Positions 46,101 to 54,464 of a DNA stretch of 64,000 nucleotides are shown here, piece by piece. The notes below the pieces were generated by a model, which worked only from the letters and a program-made list of their open reading frames with translations, searched no databases and was not told the origin of the DNA. Source of the stretch: CAYJPA01 sp964371945 (GTDB taxonomy: Bacteria; Chloroflexota; Chloroflexia; Thermomicrobiales; UBA6265); the NCBI GenBank assembly GCA_964371945.1, contig CAYJPA010000012.1:1-64000 (forward strand), written 5' to 3'. The position numbers were made by a program, and so were the translations under genes. Position 1 is the stretch's first letter; the number at the start of each line of letters is the position of its first letter.

Positions 46101-46217
46101 GTCGATCATGTTTGGCAACCGAAGCCCGTCGAACCACCGGTCGAAGTTGAACCTACAGAAGAAGTCGAGGCGAAGCTCGAAGCGGCTGAAACGACAGCTT
46201 CCAGTTCGACCTCATGA
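43113..46217 (+). CDS. Fused FAD-linked dehydrogenase with Fe-S and CCG domains
   Basis: 1034 residues, a three-part fusion. An N-terminal FAD-binding (PCMH) domain has PRGGGSSLAGQTVGAAL and TVGGVVGNNSTGSHS; a C-terminal FAD-oxidase domain follows (SGEHGDGLQRSEL). A cysteine-rich ferredoxin part includes CLSCKACKTECPSS near residue 649. Two CCG motifs end it (ACCGRPML near 795, GCCGMAGSFG near 925). This is GlcD, GlcF and DLD-type chemistry in one polypeptide: oxidation of a 2-hydroxy acid such as D-lactate or glycolate, with electrons going to quinone through Fe-S clusters. AAGGAG lies about 10 bp before ATG 43113. Substrate is not decidable. Confidence 0.88.
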   Translation: MTVSVDSVTSEPAANRPLDGVRSAVREHRAAVETARVLEAELSARISGEVRFDLTARMLYSTDASNYQIEPIGVVIPKSIDDVHASIELAASHGVPILPRGGGSSLAGQTVGAALVIDFSKYLNRILEIDLEAKRVTAEPGINLDVLNRQLKPNGLMFGPDPSSSNRATVGGVVGNNSTGSHSILFGMTGDNVVSAKIALVDGGIVDLAKGTPDELAGLAAIEDPRGRLLSSLLAFREQHRDLIARDFPPHWRRATGYSLDEFTKSDELFNPAKLIVSSEGSLATTLQVTLGLVPVPTKTAVVSLQYNDLGAAMAATPVILETGPSAVELMDRMLIDLTRSQPGYASQISMIQGDPAGVLVVEFYGETDLELEQKCTRLEKLLKSRRIKMTVPPLRVMDAKRQADLWSVRKAGLGLLYSIRGDFKPIPVIEDVSVPVEHLAEYVSAIEEMVAGYNTTAAFYAHASAGCLHIRPLVNLKDVKGVEAMKEMAHAAAALAHRFGGVMSGEHGDGLQRSELNEVIFGPELYQAMRQFKGLFDPRGLMNPGKKVNAPSMTKHLRYGSSYQPIELKTHLDFSKEGGFMRAVEMCNGAAVCRKLQAGTMCPSYMATKDEQDTTRGRANALRNALAGRTFDRSDFTSKSTYDVMDLCLSCKACKTECPSSVDMAKLKVEFLAHYYAANGTPIRARVFGHIHTISRITRPFAPLANLTMRTPLANPLMRAMGVHPERRLSPFKSRTFVTRWRTHQKNAQLGRQIRGKVVYFHDTFTTYNYPRIGMAAVKLLEAAGFEVIIEERRACCGRPMLSKGLVGDARKVARKNVSVLAPHARAGVPIVGTEPSCILTFRDEYRDLLPGDEDAEAVAANTFMIDEFLAKLDRDGDLGIKWTDDVTDDVFFHGHCHQKALIGMAPSMSILKAAGCNASESGAGCCGMAGSFGYEAEHYEVSKKIGEERLFPAVEAAPAEITVAVAGVSCRQQIEHFTKRKTRHIAEVLANRIAVDHVWQPKPVEPPVEVEPTEEVEAKLEAAETTASSSTS

Positions 46218-46295
46218 TCTGGAATTCATTTGCCTCTTGAGGTATCAATCACGGGGTTGGTCGTTCCTGCATACTGTCCTAGGTGAGGAAATGCA

Positions 46296-46847
46296 ATGGT
46301 CGCGACAAGACAACTGATGACAGAAGCCGAATTCGCCGAAATCGACACTCCAGGACGGCACGACCTTGTTGACGGAGAGTTGTGGAGCATGCCTCCCACA
46401 CGGATCCCACATAGCCGGTATTCAACTCGTCTCATTGGCGCATTAGCACATCACGTCGAACAACAGGGGGGCGGCGAGGTCTTTACAACCGAACTTGGGT
46501 ATGTGCTCGATCTAGACAGGCGCACCATTTTGTGCCCCGACATCTCTTTTGTGTGCTCCGACAGGGTCCCACCAGATGAAAGCACTGGGTTTTACGATGG
46601 AGCTCCCGACTTAGCGGTCGAAGTGATTTCCGAATCCGAAGGGCCTCGACAAGTCCAGACCAAAGTCGCACGATATCTTTCAGCAGGCACGACACTTGTA
46701 TGGTGCGTCTATCCACCTTTGAAACAGGTCGTCGTTTATCACCACGATCTCCCGCCGCGAATTCTCAATGTTGAAGACACGCTCAACGCCGAGCCGGTCA
46801 TTCCGGGGTTCGCGCTTCCGTTGAGTGATTTGTTCCGCCCCACTTAG
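46296..46847 (+). CDS. Uma2-family restriction-endonuclease-like protein, copy 3
   Basis: 183 residues with the same fold markers as the two upstream copies (HDLVDGELWSMPP, RRTILCPDISFVCSDR, LAVEVISESEGPRQV, LVWCVYPPLKQVVVY) but clearly more divergent, so it is not part of the recent duplication. ATG follows GAGGAAATGCA. Begins 79 bp after the dehydrogenase gene. Confidence 0.83.
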   Translation: MVATRQLMTEAEFAEIDTPGRHDLVDGELWSMPPTRIPHSRYSTRLIGALAHHVEQQGGGEVFTTELGYVLDLDRRTILCPDISFVCSDRVPPDESTGFYDGAPDLAVEVISESEGPRQVQTKVARYLSAGTTLVWCVYPPLKQVVVYHHDLPPRILNVEDTLNAEPVIPGFALPLSDLFRPT

Positions 46848-46895
46848 GCTGGGCCAGCTCCGTCATGGAGAACACGGATTGAGTGCTCTTGATCC

Positions 46896-47015
46896 TAAGC
46901 AGGTGGCCAGAAGTCTTTTGACACTTTTACTCCGTGGTAAGCGGGAGACGCCCGCCGCGAAAGTCAAAGTTGCGAGGCTGCAAAATGTGTTAAAGGACTT
47001 AAGGTATTCCAGTTA
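46896..47015. mobile_element. MITE-like element related to the nearby IS630
   Basis: A 120-bp segment bounded by TA at both sides. Its left end (TAAGCAGGTGGCCAGAAGTC and on) matches the left end of the IS at 49409 at about 27 of 32 positions. Its right end, read in reverse complement, also resembles the same terminal repeat (TAAG/TAAC start, AAGTC core, TTTxACAC). The internal part, including a GC-rich GCGGGAG..CCCGC hairpin, has no open reading frame of note. This is how non-autonomous relatives of IS630 look. Confidence 0.6.
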
Positions 47016-47177
47016 GGCGGAAATGGGGGTGGGCGGAGCAGTTGCATAGAACAAATAACCGGCGCATCATGCGCGCGATCGTTCCGTTCTCCCTCACGAA
47101 ATGAGGCAAGGTCGATACGACCCGTCCTTTCTTGATTCGCTTCCACGCTATTGGACCCCACAAAGGAGACCGCGCAC

Positions 47178-48041
47178 ATGCGACGATTCCGATACATGGC
47201 AGCTGTTGCTCTGATGCTGCTTTCGGCTCTGGTCATATCGAGTCGCGGCGGCTCGGGCGCCGTCGCCCAGGATGCGACGACCGCGGGTCACGCACTCGTC
47301 GGTACCTGGCTAGCCGACATCGATAGCGCCGACCCAACGAATGCACCGTCGCTCTTCAACTTCTCGTCAGACGGCGCCTTCATGCAAACCAATGCTGACG
47401 GAAGCTCCGGGTACGGCGTTTGGCAGGCGACATCGGACACCACCGCGGATCTGACCGTGTACTTCCTCGGGGGCGACAGCGAGGGCGGTTATTCCGGAAT
47501 GCTGGTCGTACGCGCCACGATTGAGGTGGGCTCCGACGGAGTGAGTTTCACCGCTCCCTACACGCTCGAATTGATCGATCCAGCGGGAGCCGGTTCCGGA
47601 CAGGCTGGTCCGGGCGAGGCAACGGGAACGAAGATCGCCACCGAACCAATGGACGTACCGGTGATGTCCATAAATGACCTCTTCGGCGGTGATCAGGGTG
47701 GCGGCGATGAGAACGGTCAGGTCGAAGGCACACAGGTTGATGTGACGCTGAACGAGTCCACCGTCACGATCTCGATGCCAACACTGAAAGTTGGCGAAAC
47801 CTACACCTTTGTCGCCACAAACGTGGGCGAGCTCGTGCACGAAATGGTGGTCGAGAGGGCTGGCGACAATGACATTCCCCTCGAAATGGGTGGGAAAGAG
47901 CTCGAAATTGAAGACATTGCGCCGGGTACGTCGAAGTCACTCACTATGTCCTTCGATACTCCCGGCATGTACCAACTCGCGTGTCATGTGCCAGATCACT
48001 ACGAGGCCGGCATGGTCGTTGAATTTGAAGTGACCGAGTAA
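47178..48041 (+). CDS. Secreted protein with lipocalin-like and cupredoxin domains
   Basis: 287 residues. Signal peptide (RFRYMAAVALMLLSALVIS) with cleavage likely after AVAQ near residue 31, an N-terminal beta-barrel-like region (ALVGTWLADIDS, about 35-150), a Gly/Asp-rich linker, then a cupredoxin domain (about 190-287). Copper ligands are present: ELVHEMVV (His) and QLACHVPDHYEAGM (Cys, His, Met), as in plastocyanin and azurin. The ATG has AAGGAG about 9 nt upstream. It may carry electrons outside the membrane. It precedes the propeller gene by about 150 bp. Confidence 0.82.
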   Translation: MRRFRYMAAVALMLLSALVISSRGGSGAVAQDATTAGHALVGTWLADIDSADPTNAPSLFNFSSDGAFMQTNADGSSGYGVWQATSDTTADLTVYFLGGDSEGGYSGMLVVRATIEVGSDGVSFTAPYTLELIDPAGAGSGQAGPGEATGTKIATEPMDVPVMSINDLFGGDQGGGDENGQVEGTQVDVTLNESTVTISMPTLKVGETYTFVATNVGELVHEMVVERAGDNDIPLEMGGKELEIEDIAPGTSKSLTMSFDTPGMYQLACHVPDHYEAGMVVEFEVTE

Positions 48042-48194
48042 GCCGCTTTTTGGACGGAACAGGTGCGCTCGTGAGTTCCTCTGTTCTTAAAGTGGAAGGA
48101 GAGGCGCCTATCGAGGTACTGCAGATTGACCAACGGTTGCTCCAGTAAATCGTGTTCAGATTCGCACAGTGCGTCGATCAGAAGGAGCCAGAAG

Positions 48195-49409
48195 TTGGGT
48201 AAGGGTTTGAGAACATTCGCAATCTTGGTACTTGGCGTCGTCTTCGCCCTTTCCGGCAGCGCCGCCATTGCGCAGGACGCCTCTCCAGAAGCCGCTGACG
48301 ACGGCGTGGAGATGGAGATGCCACCGATGTTTCCCGAGACGTGCAGCGTCGTCGCCGAGGGATTGAACGAACCGCGTTACATCGCGATTGGTGAGGACGG
48401 CACGATCTATGTGACAGAAGCCGGTAACGGCGGCGACGAGATTCTCGGGGTCTCAAACGACGCCTCCCCCGAAGCCGCCGCGGGCGAAGATGAAGAAAGT
48501 CCACCAGAGACGCGAGGCTTCACCGGTCAGGTGACGACGATCGCGCCGGACGGCACACAGTCCGTCCTCGCCAGTGGACTCCCTTCGTACGCTGGCGTTG
48601 GGCCAGTTGGCATCGTGGACGCCGGTGATGCCCTCTGGGTCTCCATCGGTGGTGGTGCGGCCGGAACGGCATTTTTCACCGGAGTCGAGATCGAGCCACT
48701 TGAATTCGAGAATTCAATCGTGCGCATCGACAAGGCCTCAGGCGAGGTGACGCTCGTGGCGGAACTCGGATCCTACGAGGTTGAGAACAACCCCGATGGG
48801 TTGGAGGATATCAATCCGAATCTCTATGGGATGACGCTCGGACCTGACGGCATGCTCTACGTCACGGATGCCGGCGGCAACACGATCTACAGGGTCAATC
48901 CTGAAGATGGATCTTTTGAGGTCGTCGCCGTCATTCCCAGCATGCAGGAACTGATGGGCGCCGAGGTGCCGGTGAACGTCGAAGAGGTTCGTCAGCCAGT
49001 ACCACTGCAGCCCGCATTCGACGCTGAAGGTCAGCTGTACGTGACTCTTCTCAGCGAGGCGTGGGAAGCCCCGTCGATCGTCACAATTGGCGAAGACGGC
49101 ACGGTGACGGGCATCGGCGAGCCGGGCACCTTCATATTCGGCCTCACGACGGGTCCAGACGGAACGGTCTACCTGACCCAGGGCACCACGATGTTCGACG
49201 AAGAATCAGGGATACCCCAGCCGGGATTCGTCGCCATCGTCGGAGCTGATGGATCCCTCACACCGATCGTCGAAGGATTCTTCGTGCCGTTCGGCTCCGT
49301 CGTCGACGCCTTCGGCAATTTGTATGTCACGATCAACGCCATCGCGTTTGCCCCGGGCGAGCCGTCCGGCATGCTCGTGAAATGTGATGGGGTTGCCGCG
49401 GCCGCCTAA
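48195..49409 (+). CDS. Secreted ScyD/ScyE-like beta-propeller protein
   Basis: 404 residues from TTG 48195 (AAGGAG about 8 nt upstream). A signal segment (AILVLGVVFALSGSAAIAQD) is followed by NHL/SMP-30-like blades: EPRYIAIGEDGTIYVTEAG, PVGIVDAGDALWVSIGGG, YGMTLGPDGMLYVTDAGG, GLTTGPDGTVYLTQGT. These are the marks of the ScyD/ScyE group. The SPEAADD/SPEAAAG segments are low-complexity linkers seen in other exported proteins of this lineage. The stop codon is TAA at 49407-49409, created by the IS insertion: without the IS it would read TAG with the sequence after 50638. Confidence 0.82.
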   Translation: MGKGLRTFAILVLGVVFALSGSAAIAQDASPEAADDGVEMEMPPMFPETCSVVAEGLNEPRYIAIGEDGTIYVTEAGNGGDEILGVSNDASPEAAAGEDEESPPETRGFTGQVTTIAPDGTQSVLASGLPSYAGVGPVGIVDAGDALWVSIGGGAAGTAFFTGVEIEPLEFENSIVRIDKASGEVTLVAELGSYEVENNPDGLEDINPNLYGMTLGPDGMLYVTDAGGNTIYRVNPEDGSFEVVAVIPSMQELMGAEVPVNVEEVRQPVPLQPAFDAEGQLYVTLLSEAWEAPSIVTIGEDGTVTGIGEPGTFIFGLTTGPDGTVYLTQGTTMFDEESGIPQPGFVAIVGADGSLTPIVEGFFVPFGSVVDAFGNLYVTINAIAFAPGEPSGMLVKCDGVAAAA

Positions 49410-49434
49410 GTGAGTGGCCAAAAGTCTTTTGACA
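49409..49434. repeat. IS left inverted repeat
   Basis: AGTGAGTGGCC followed by AAAAGTCTTTTGACA; partner at 50611-50636. Confidence 0.85.
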
Positions 49435-49545
49435 ATTTGGCACGCAATTGGTGGTCCATCGTAGAACAGTTCCGGCGCGGGGAGCGGCCACCCTCCGCGC
49501 CGGAAAGGAGACCCGATGCGAGCCGCACCCTGAGGGTACCCGCCA

Positions 49546-50625
49546 ATGGTCGAGCCCGACACCATGGTGAGCCTCCGGCGGATCATACAGCAGGCGCCGG
49601 GGCGGGTCGGCCGCCGAGCGCGGGCCGTGGTGTGGTGGTTGGATGGAGCAAACCAAACGCGGGTAAGTCAGCGATTGGGCGTGAGTCGAGCGAGTGTGCA
49701 GCAATGGTGTGCACGATTTCGGGCGGAGGGCATTGCGGGACTGTGGGACCGGAGCCGAAGTGGGCGACCACGGACAGCGGAAACGGAGGTAGAGACCACC
49801 GTTCGAGCGTGTTTAGCGGAGAGCGATCTGGCAGGCAAGAGCGGACCGGGCGGATGGACCATTCCTCGGTTGGTGAGCGCATTGCTGAATCAGGGCATGG
49901 CCATCGGCGTGCGCACGATGCGCCGGGTGCCGGGTCGGCTGGGGGCGCGTTGGCGACGGGGACAGCTGGTCGCCAAGGGCGATCCGGAGCGAGCAACGGC
50001 GCTGGAGCGTCTGGCGGAGGCGCTCACCGAGGCCCGGCAGTCGGCAGCACGAGCCGGACGACCCCTGCTGGTGTTGTTCGCAGACGAAGCGGATCTGGCG
50101 TTGTTGCCCCCGGGCCGGTGCCTCCTGGCAGCTCGCCAGCCGTCCGTGCGCAGCCCGATTCCAACTCCGGGTCAGAATCGCACGACGGGACTCTTCGGCT
50201 CGCTGGGGTTGCATGGCGAACTGGTCATCACCGAGTCCGCGCACAAAACGGCGGTCGCGTTCACCCAGCATCTGGATGCCGCCGGCACCCGCTTCCCGGA
50301 CTGCGAGGTGGCAGTGCTCATGGACAACGTGGGCATTCATCACGCCAAGGTGACGGTCGCCTGGTTGGAGAACCATCCCCAGGTGCATCGTCTCTTTCTG
50401 CCTCGCTACAGCCCGAACGACAATGCGCAAGAGCGCGTCTGGAATTGGTTACGGGCCGACGTGTGTCGAAACCGAGCCTCTCCCGACTTGGCCAGCAAAC
50501 TCGCCGCTGCACTCAACTTTTTCACGAGTCTGGAGGACTCCGCAATAAGAACACGCTGCGCGCCGGAACGTCTCTTAGCTCGCTTGCTGGCCGAATCAAC
50601 CCTTGACACCTGTCAAGGAACTTAA
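49546..50625 (+). CDS. IS630-family transposase
   Basis: 359 residues. A helix-turn-helix region at the N terminus (QTRVSQRLGVSRASVQQW, with a second HTH from GGWTIPRLVSALLNQ) binds the ends. The DDE catalytic triad is visible: LFADEADLALL (Asp near 179), VLMDNVGIHH (Asp near 257) and YSPNDNAQERVW (Glu near 293). Unbroken, so it may be active. The ATG is a guess; another ATG lies 6 codons in. It ends inside the IS right terminal repeat. Confidence 0.92.
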   Translation: MVEPDTMVSLRRIIQQAPGRVGRRARAVVWWLDGANQTRVSQRLGVSRASVQQWCARFRAEGIAGLWDRSRSGRPRTAETEVETTVRACLAESDLAGKSGPGGWTIPRLVSALLNQGMAIGVRTMRRVPGRLGARWRRGQLVAKGDPERATALERLAEALTEARQSAARAGRPLLVLFADEADLALLPPGRCLLAARQPSVRSPIPTPGQNRTTGLFGSLGLHGELVITESAHKTAVAFTQHLDAAGTRFPDCEVAVLMDNVGIHHAKVTVAWLENHPQVHRLFLPRYSPNDNAQERVWNWLRADVCRNRASPDLASKLAAALNFFTSLEDSAIRTRCAPERLLARLLAESTLDTCQGT

Positions 50626-50636
50626 GGCCACTCACT
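50611..50636. repeat. IS right inverted repeat
   Basis: Complement of the left repeat with five mismatches; the transposase stop codon lies within it. Confidence 0.85.
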
Positions 50637-50771
50637 TAGAGCGTCGAACATATCCAGCACATGAATGCCGGCTCGCACACGAAGTCACACTTTGTCACAC
50701 CTTTCGGCGCTTCACGCGACTTCGGACTGTGAAGCGTCGATCACATGAGCACGCGGCAAAGTTGTTGCACA

Positions 50772-53051
50772 CTACGACGACCGCCGATAAATGCGGCTAT
50801 TGCCGCTCGCGAAGACCTCGGTCCAGCCATCGCCCGGATACCCGGGTTCATTGACCGCCGCGAAGGGTCCGGCGACTTCGCAGCCGCTTGCTCCTTCCCG
50901 CTCGAAGTCGCCGACGTAAAGCAGCGTGACATCGTAGCGATTGAAACCGCTAAGAGCCGTTGGGTCCTCGAACATCGTCTCGACCGCCTGGACTCGCAGC
51001 GAGATCTCTTCTTCGAGCTCAGGTTGCCCTCCGCGCCACTGATGCTCGTGACCGGTCCAGCCGATGATCGCTGGCACACCGGTGAACGCCGCGATTCGAC
51101 CTGTCGGCACCCCTGAGTTCACCGTGTATGAGCAGCCGGGAGCTTCCAGGATGACGTCATCTTCACGTGCGTTGACCGAAAGCCATTCAATCGCCGCCAT
51201 GTCATCGGGAGCGATCCCGTCAATGAACTTGGCGCCATCCAGACCGCGCCATTCCCGTGGTCCGCTCCACTCGGTCCATGTCTTGAACGAGATGACCGGA
51301 TAGGCGATCCCGACGAAGAGGATGACCATGCCGGACGCGGCCAAGAGTATCCGGACATTTCGTCCGTTCGCTATGAGTTTCCAGAGTCGAATGAGAGAAA
51401 CGGCCACGGCGACGCCGAACAGCGTCCAAACTTGGTAGTATACCTTGAAAAGCGTGTTTAAGCGACCGCTGAAGACATCCTGCACATAGAAAAACTCAGT
51501 AATGAGGATGAGTCCAAATCCAGCCGCCAAGAGCGTCGAGATGATCGTCAACTCGGGATCCGCCGATCGGTCACGACTCATCAGCAACCAGCCCGCGGCG
51601 GCCAGCGGAGCCCCGGCCAGGATGAGCACCGGCGCCGGAACCCCAAGCGCAAGCAACGCAAGCACGAGTGCGGCGCCCGCAACCGGCTTCGAGATGTGAA
51701 GACTCCCGGATCGGGCGTCCCTGACCAGTTCGATTGACAGAATCACCAAAGCGACCGCCCATGGCAGGCCGAACATCGTCAGAAATTCGCCGGCGGATGT
51801 GCGATCGCCGCTGTACGTGCCGAGCGTGCTCGTGATTCTGCCGACGAGCGGGAGATTCTCAAGTCCAGAGTTGTCCTGGTTATTGGCGCCGGCAAACGGA
51901 ACAAAGGTGACCCAGAACGGGGCCCACGCGATGATCGAAGCTGTCCCGAGCACCAATACGCGATAGAGCGTTTCCCTCGTCCAGCCGACCGCGAAAAGCA
52001 GCGCAACGACCGCCGCTGCCAGGTAGGTTGGATAGTCCCAGCTATTGAGCGGATAGAGTGCCCCAATCACGGCGCCGGCGGCGGCGATCGGCAGGAACCT
52101 CAACCAAATGGAGTCACCGTCTTCTCGTCGCCGAAAGAGGTTTACCGCAATCACGAGGCTGACCAGCGTGAACGGCAGGGCCATCACGTGGGGGTGCAGA
52201 TCGCCCAGGATGAAGCTGAATGACGGGAATTCGTTTATCGTCTGAACCGGATCCGGCGAGCCCGGTGCTGAATCGACAATGACGCGGCTCGATTCCCATC
52301 CAATGTTCTGCCACCAAAAGGTGCTCCAAGTGGCGTCGGGGTCGCGCAGGAGCTCGATCGGCGCTCGCAAGTTGCCGGCGATAACGATCAGAAATGCCGT
52401 CAGTCCGCCCGCGGCGATCCCGAGCGAACGTCCGAGGCGATCGCGAACCGCTCCGTAGCCCAGTCCGACCGCCGCGGCGATTGTCATGGCGAAGGTCGAG
52501 GCGAGTGCAAGATTGAATCCGACCCAGGTCGGAACCGCGCTCAACCGCGCCAGCGATCCGTTGAGGAGATAGCCAAGGTAGTAATAGTTGATCGACTCGC
52601 CGGCCATCCACGGATCGGCGGGCGGCATATCCGTTGCTCGAGCGCTCGAGGAGAGAAACGCGACGTCCATCGGCTTCTCGGTGCCCGTGATCTGAGGCGT
52701 GAAGCCGCGAATCCCGATGTAGGCGACGAACGCGACGAGCGCGATGATCTCCGCCGCGACGAGGTGAAGGATCCACGACCGATCGATTGCTCTACAACGG
52801 ATCAGCACCGCCCACCCAACCAAAGCGGCCAGCCCTAACGTAGACCAGAGTGCGGTCGCGGTGTATGGGAACGGGCTGACCCCGGCCAAGAACCAGGTGG
52901 GCCACACCACTGCCAGCAGGCCGATCGGTTTGGCGACAAAGGCGCCGCGGTCCGGCAACCGGCCGGCAACCAGGCGCGCAAACGGTGCGAACGCCCAGGT
53001 CAGCAACAGCAGAGTCGCGTACCATCGGACACTGTCTGGGAGGAAACTCAT
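50772..53051 (-). CDS. DUF2298 (YYY-type) membrane protein
   Basis: About 759 residues with many membrane helices. GTEKPMDVAFLSSS, PPADPWMAGESINYYYLGYL and INEFPSFSFILGDLHPHVMA are the conserved loops of the Chlor_Arch_YYY family (DUF2298), known mainly from Chloroflexota and archaea and thought to be GT-C-like membrane enzymes. An outer C-terminal part has WLSVNAREDDVILEAPG and GWTGHEHQWRGG. Start is likely ATG 53049-53051; the frame opens earlier at 53165. Together with two GT-C genes in the window it hints at an elaborate surface glycan or lipid-sugar system. Confidence 0.85.
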   Translation of the reverse strand: MSFLPDSVRWYATLLLLTWAFAPFARLVAGRLPDRGAFVAKPIGLLAVVWPTWFLAGVSPFPYTATALWSTLGLAALVGWAVLIRCRAIDRSWILHLVAAEIIALVAFVAYIGIRGFTPQITGTEKPMDVAFLSSSARATDMPPADPWMAGESINYYYLGYLLNGSLARLSAVPTWVGFNLALASTFAMTIAAAVGLGYGAVRDRLGRSLGIAAGGLTAFLIVIAGNLRAPIELLRDPDATWSTFWWQNIGWESSRVIVDSAPGSPDPVQTINEFPSFSFILGDLHPHVMALPFTLVSLVIAVNLFRRREDGDSIWLRFLPIAAAGAVIGALYPLNSWDYPTYLAAAVVALLFAVGWTRETLYRVLVLGTASIIAWAPFWVTFVPFAGANNQDNSGLENLPLVGRITSTLGTYSGDRTSAGEFLTMFGLPWAVALVILSIELVRDARSGSLHISKPVAGAALVLALLALGVPAPVLILAGAPLAAAGWLLMSRDRSADPELTIISTLLAAGFGLILITEFFYVQDVFSGRLNTLFKVYYQVWTLFGVAVAVSLIRLWKLIANGRNVRILLAASGMVILFVGIAYPVISFKTWTEWSGPREWRGLDGAKFIDGIAPDDMAAIEWLSVNAREDDVILEAPGCSYTVNSGVPTGRIAAFTGVPAIIGWTGHEHQWRGGQPELEEEISLRVQAVETMFEDPTALSGFNRYDVTLLYVGDFEREGASGCEVAGPFAAVNEPGYPGDGWTEVFASGNSRIYRRSS

Positions 53052-53345
53052 GACTCCACCAGTTCGCAAAGCAAGAGACGCGAGACCGTCGATCATAGTA
53101 CACGGGGAAACGCGACCCGCGTGGCATTCATCGCAATCCTTGACGGGCAAGGCAGTCCTGGCCAACCCCTGTGCTGGCAGGCGATTTGCATTGTGACGGC
53201 TGGCGATGCCCGCGAGTAACGAGTTTGGAGGAAGCTTGCGTTCGACTGATGACCACGCCTTTGGTCGAAATAGTTCGATGTCCGGCGGGCAAGCCGTTTC
53301 GCCTGGACAGGCTCACCACGCCAGAGTGCACCCGGAGGGTTCGAG
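53052..53345. other. Intergenic region between divergent DUF2298 and PAP2 genes
   Basis: About 290 bp. No gene, hairpin or promoter is convincing. Confidence 0.35.
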
Positions 53346-54215
53346 ATGGCGACCTCACAAGCGATCGGGCGGCAGTCCAACAGCTCGCCGGAGCTCATGG
53401 ACAAAGGGCGGCAGGTGGCTAAGGTCGCCGCCACGATCATCGCGAACATTGCCGTGTTCATGGTGTTGTTCCAGCTTTACAAGATGGTTCGCAAGACCTT
53501 CATCCAACGCGGCGAAACCGTGGGGTATGACCATGCCGTTCAGATCGTCGATCTTCAAAAGCGGTTGCATATCTTTTTCGAGCCGGATCTCCAAGGCTGG
53601 ATCATCGGCCACGAATGGCTGATTCGTAGCCTGAACTGGTACTACGCCGGCTTTATGTGGGCGTTCTACGGTTGCTGCGCCATTGCAATCGCTCTTGCGC
53701 CGGATCGATACCGGTTCTGTCGCCGCGTCTTCTTGCTCTCGATGCTCCTGGCTCTGCCCTGGTACGCGATCTACCCGTTGGCGCCCCCTCGCTTTATGCC
53801 GCAGTACGGATTCATCGATACGCTCAAAGTATTTGGGCCGAACTATTTCTCCGGCGGCGGTATGGTCACTGCCAATCAGTACGCCGCGATGCCCAGCATG
53901 CACATTGGCTGGACGACGATTGGCGCGTTCATGGTCGCGGCCGCGATTCCGTACCGGCGCATCGGTACGATCATCGGGGCGACACACTTATCGATCATGA
54001 CGTTGACTGTAATGGCGACGGCTAACCATTACTTCCTCGACGCCGTCGGGGGCTGGTTGATTGTACTGGGTGCATTCGCGATCGCGTATCTATTGCCGGC
54101 CCAGCTTCCCGCACCCTGGCGTAGTTGGTCCAATCGCCCCACGAACGCGGAGACAAATGATTCGCTATCGGCGACGGGACGGCCCTCGACGGGCCGAATC
54201 GGTGCTCATCGGTAG
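53346..54215 (+). CDS. PAP2-superfamily membrane protein, second copy
   Basis: 289 residues, six membrane segments. Core motifs are AMPSMHIGWTT and ANHYFLDAVGG, with Tyr-Pro-Leu-Ala-Pro-Pro-Arg between helices (YPLAPPRFMP), as in the AUR1/inositol-phosphotransferase-like PAP2 branch. It should act on lipid phosphates at the outer membrane face. ATG has GGAGG about 10 nt upstream. It is divergent from the DUF2298 gene and shares the MPS[IM]H and HYFLD motifs with the PAP2 gene at 13383. Confidence 0.8.
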   Translation: MATSQAIGRQSNSSPELMDKGRQVAKVAATIIANIAVFMVLFQLYKMVRKTFIQRGETVGYDHAVQIVDLQKRLHIFFEPDLQGWIIGHEWLIRSLNWYYAGFMWAFYGCCAIAIALAPDRYRFCRRVFLLSMLLALPWYAIYPLAPPRFMPQYGFIDTLKVFGPNYFSGGGMVTANQYAAMPSMHIGWTTIGAFMVAAAIPYRRIGTIIGATHLSIMTLTVMATANHYFLDAVGGWLIVLGAFAIAYLLPAQLPAPWRSWSNRPTNAETNDSLSATGRPSTGRIGAHR

Positions 54216-54326
54216 CAATTGCTCTTCGCTTGCGAAGGCAGTTCGTTCGACCAGTGGGGAAGAACCGATTTTTGTTTCGTTATGTCGAGATGGTGAATCG
54301 GTGATAACAGAATCGCGGAAAGGGTA

Positions 54327-54354
54327 TTGACATGGCTCTGGGTGGCATGATACT
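54327..54354 (+). promoter_or_regulatory. Strong promoter before a small-ORF cluster
   Basis: TTGACA (54327-54332), a 16-bp spacer, then GATACT (54349-54354). About 110 bp of leader follows before the first small ORF. The leader contains small hairpins (GGAC..GTCC, GTGC..GCAC) but matches no riboswitch I recognise. Confidence 0.55.
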
Positions 54355-54464
54355 TCTAGTAACAGCGGAGATGATGCCACGGGACGGATTGTCCTGACCG
54401 GCAGAAATCGCAGAATCGATTTGACGGTGCTTTGGGGCACAAGCAGACAGAAAGGAGCGGCAAC

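Larger units (their letters stand above)
49409..50636 (+). mobile_element. IS630-family insertion sequence, apparently intact
   Basis: 1228 bp with 26-bp terminal inverted repeats (outer AGTGAGTGGCC perfect, 21 of 26 overall) flanked by TA at 49407-49408 and 50637-50638, the target duplication expected of IS630/Tc1-like elements. One complete transposase gene lies inside and ends 11 bp before the right end. Both ends and the transposase are intact. Confidence 0.9.

Noticed and set aside
46825..47016. 63-residue open frame after the third Uma2 gene
   Set aside because: Lies mostly within the MITE-like element and has no RBS.
49410..50606. 398-residue open frame across the IS
   Set aside because: Gly/Arg/Ser-rich shadow of the transposase frame; no conserved motif.
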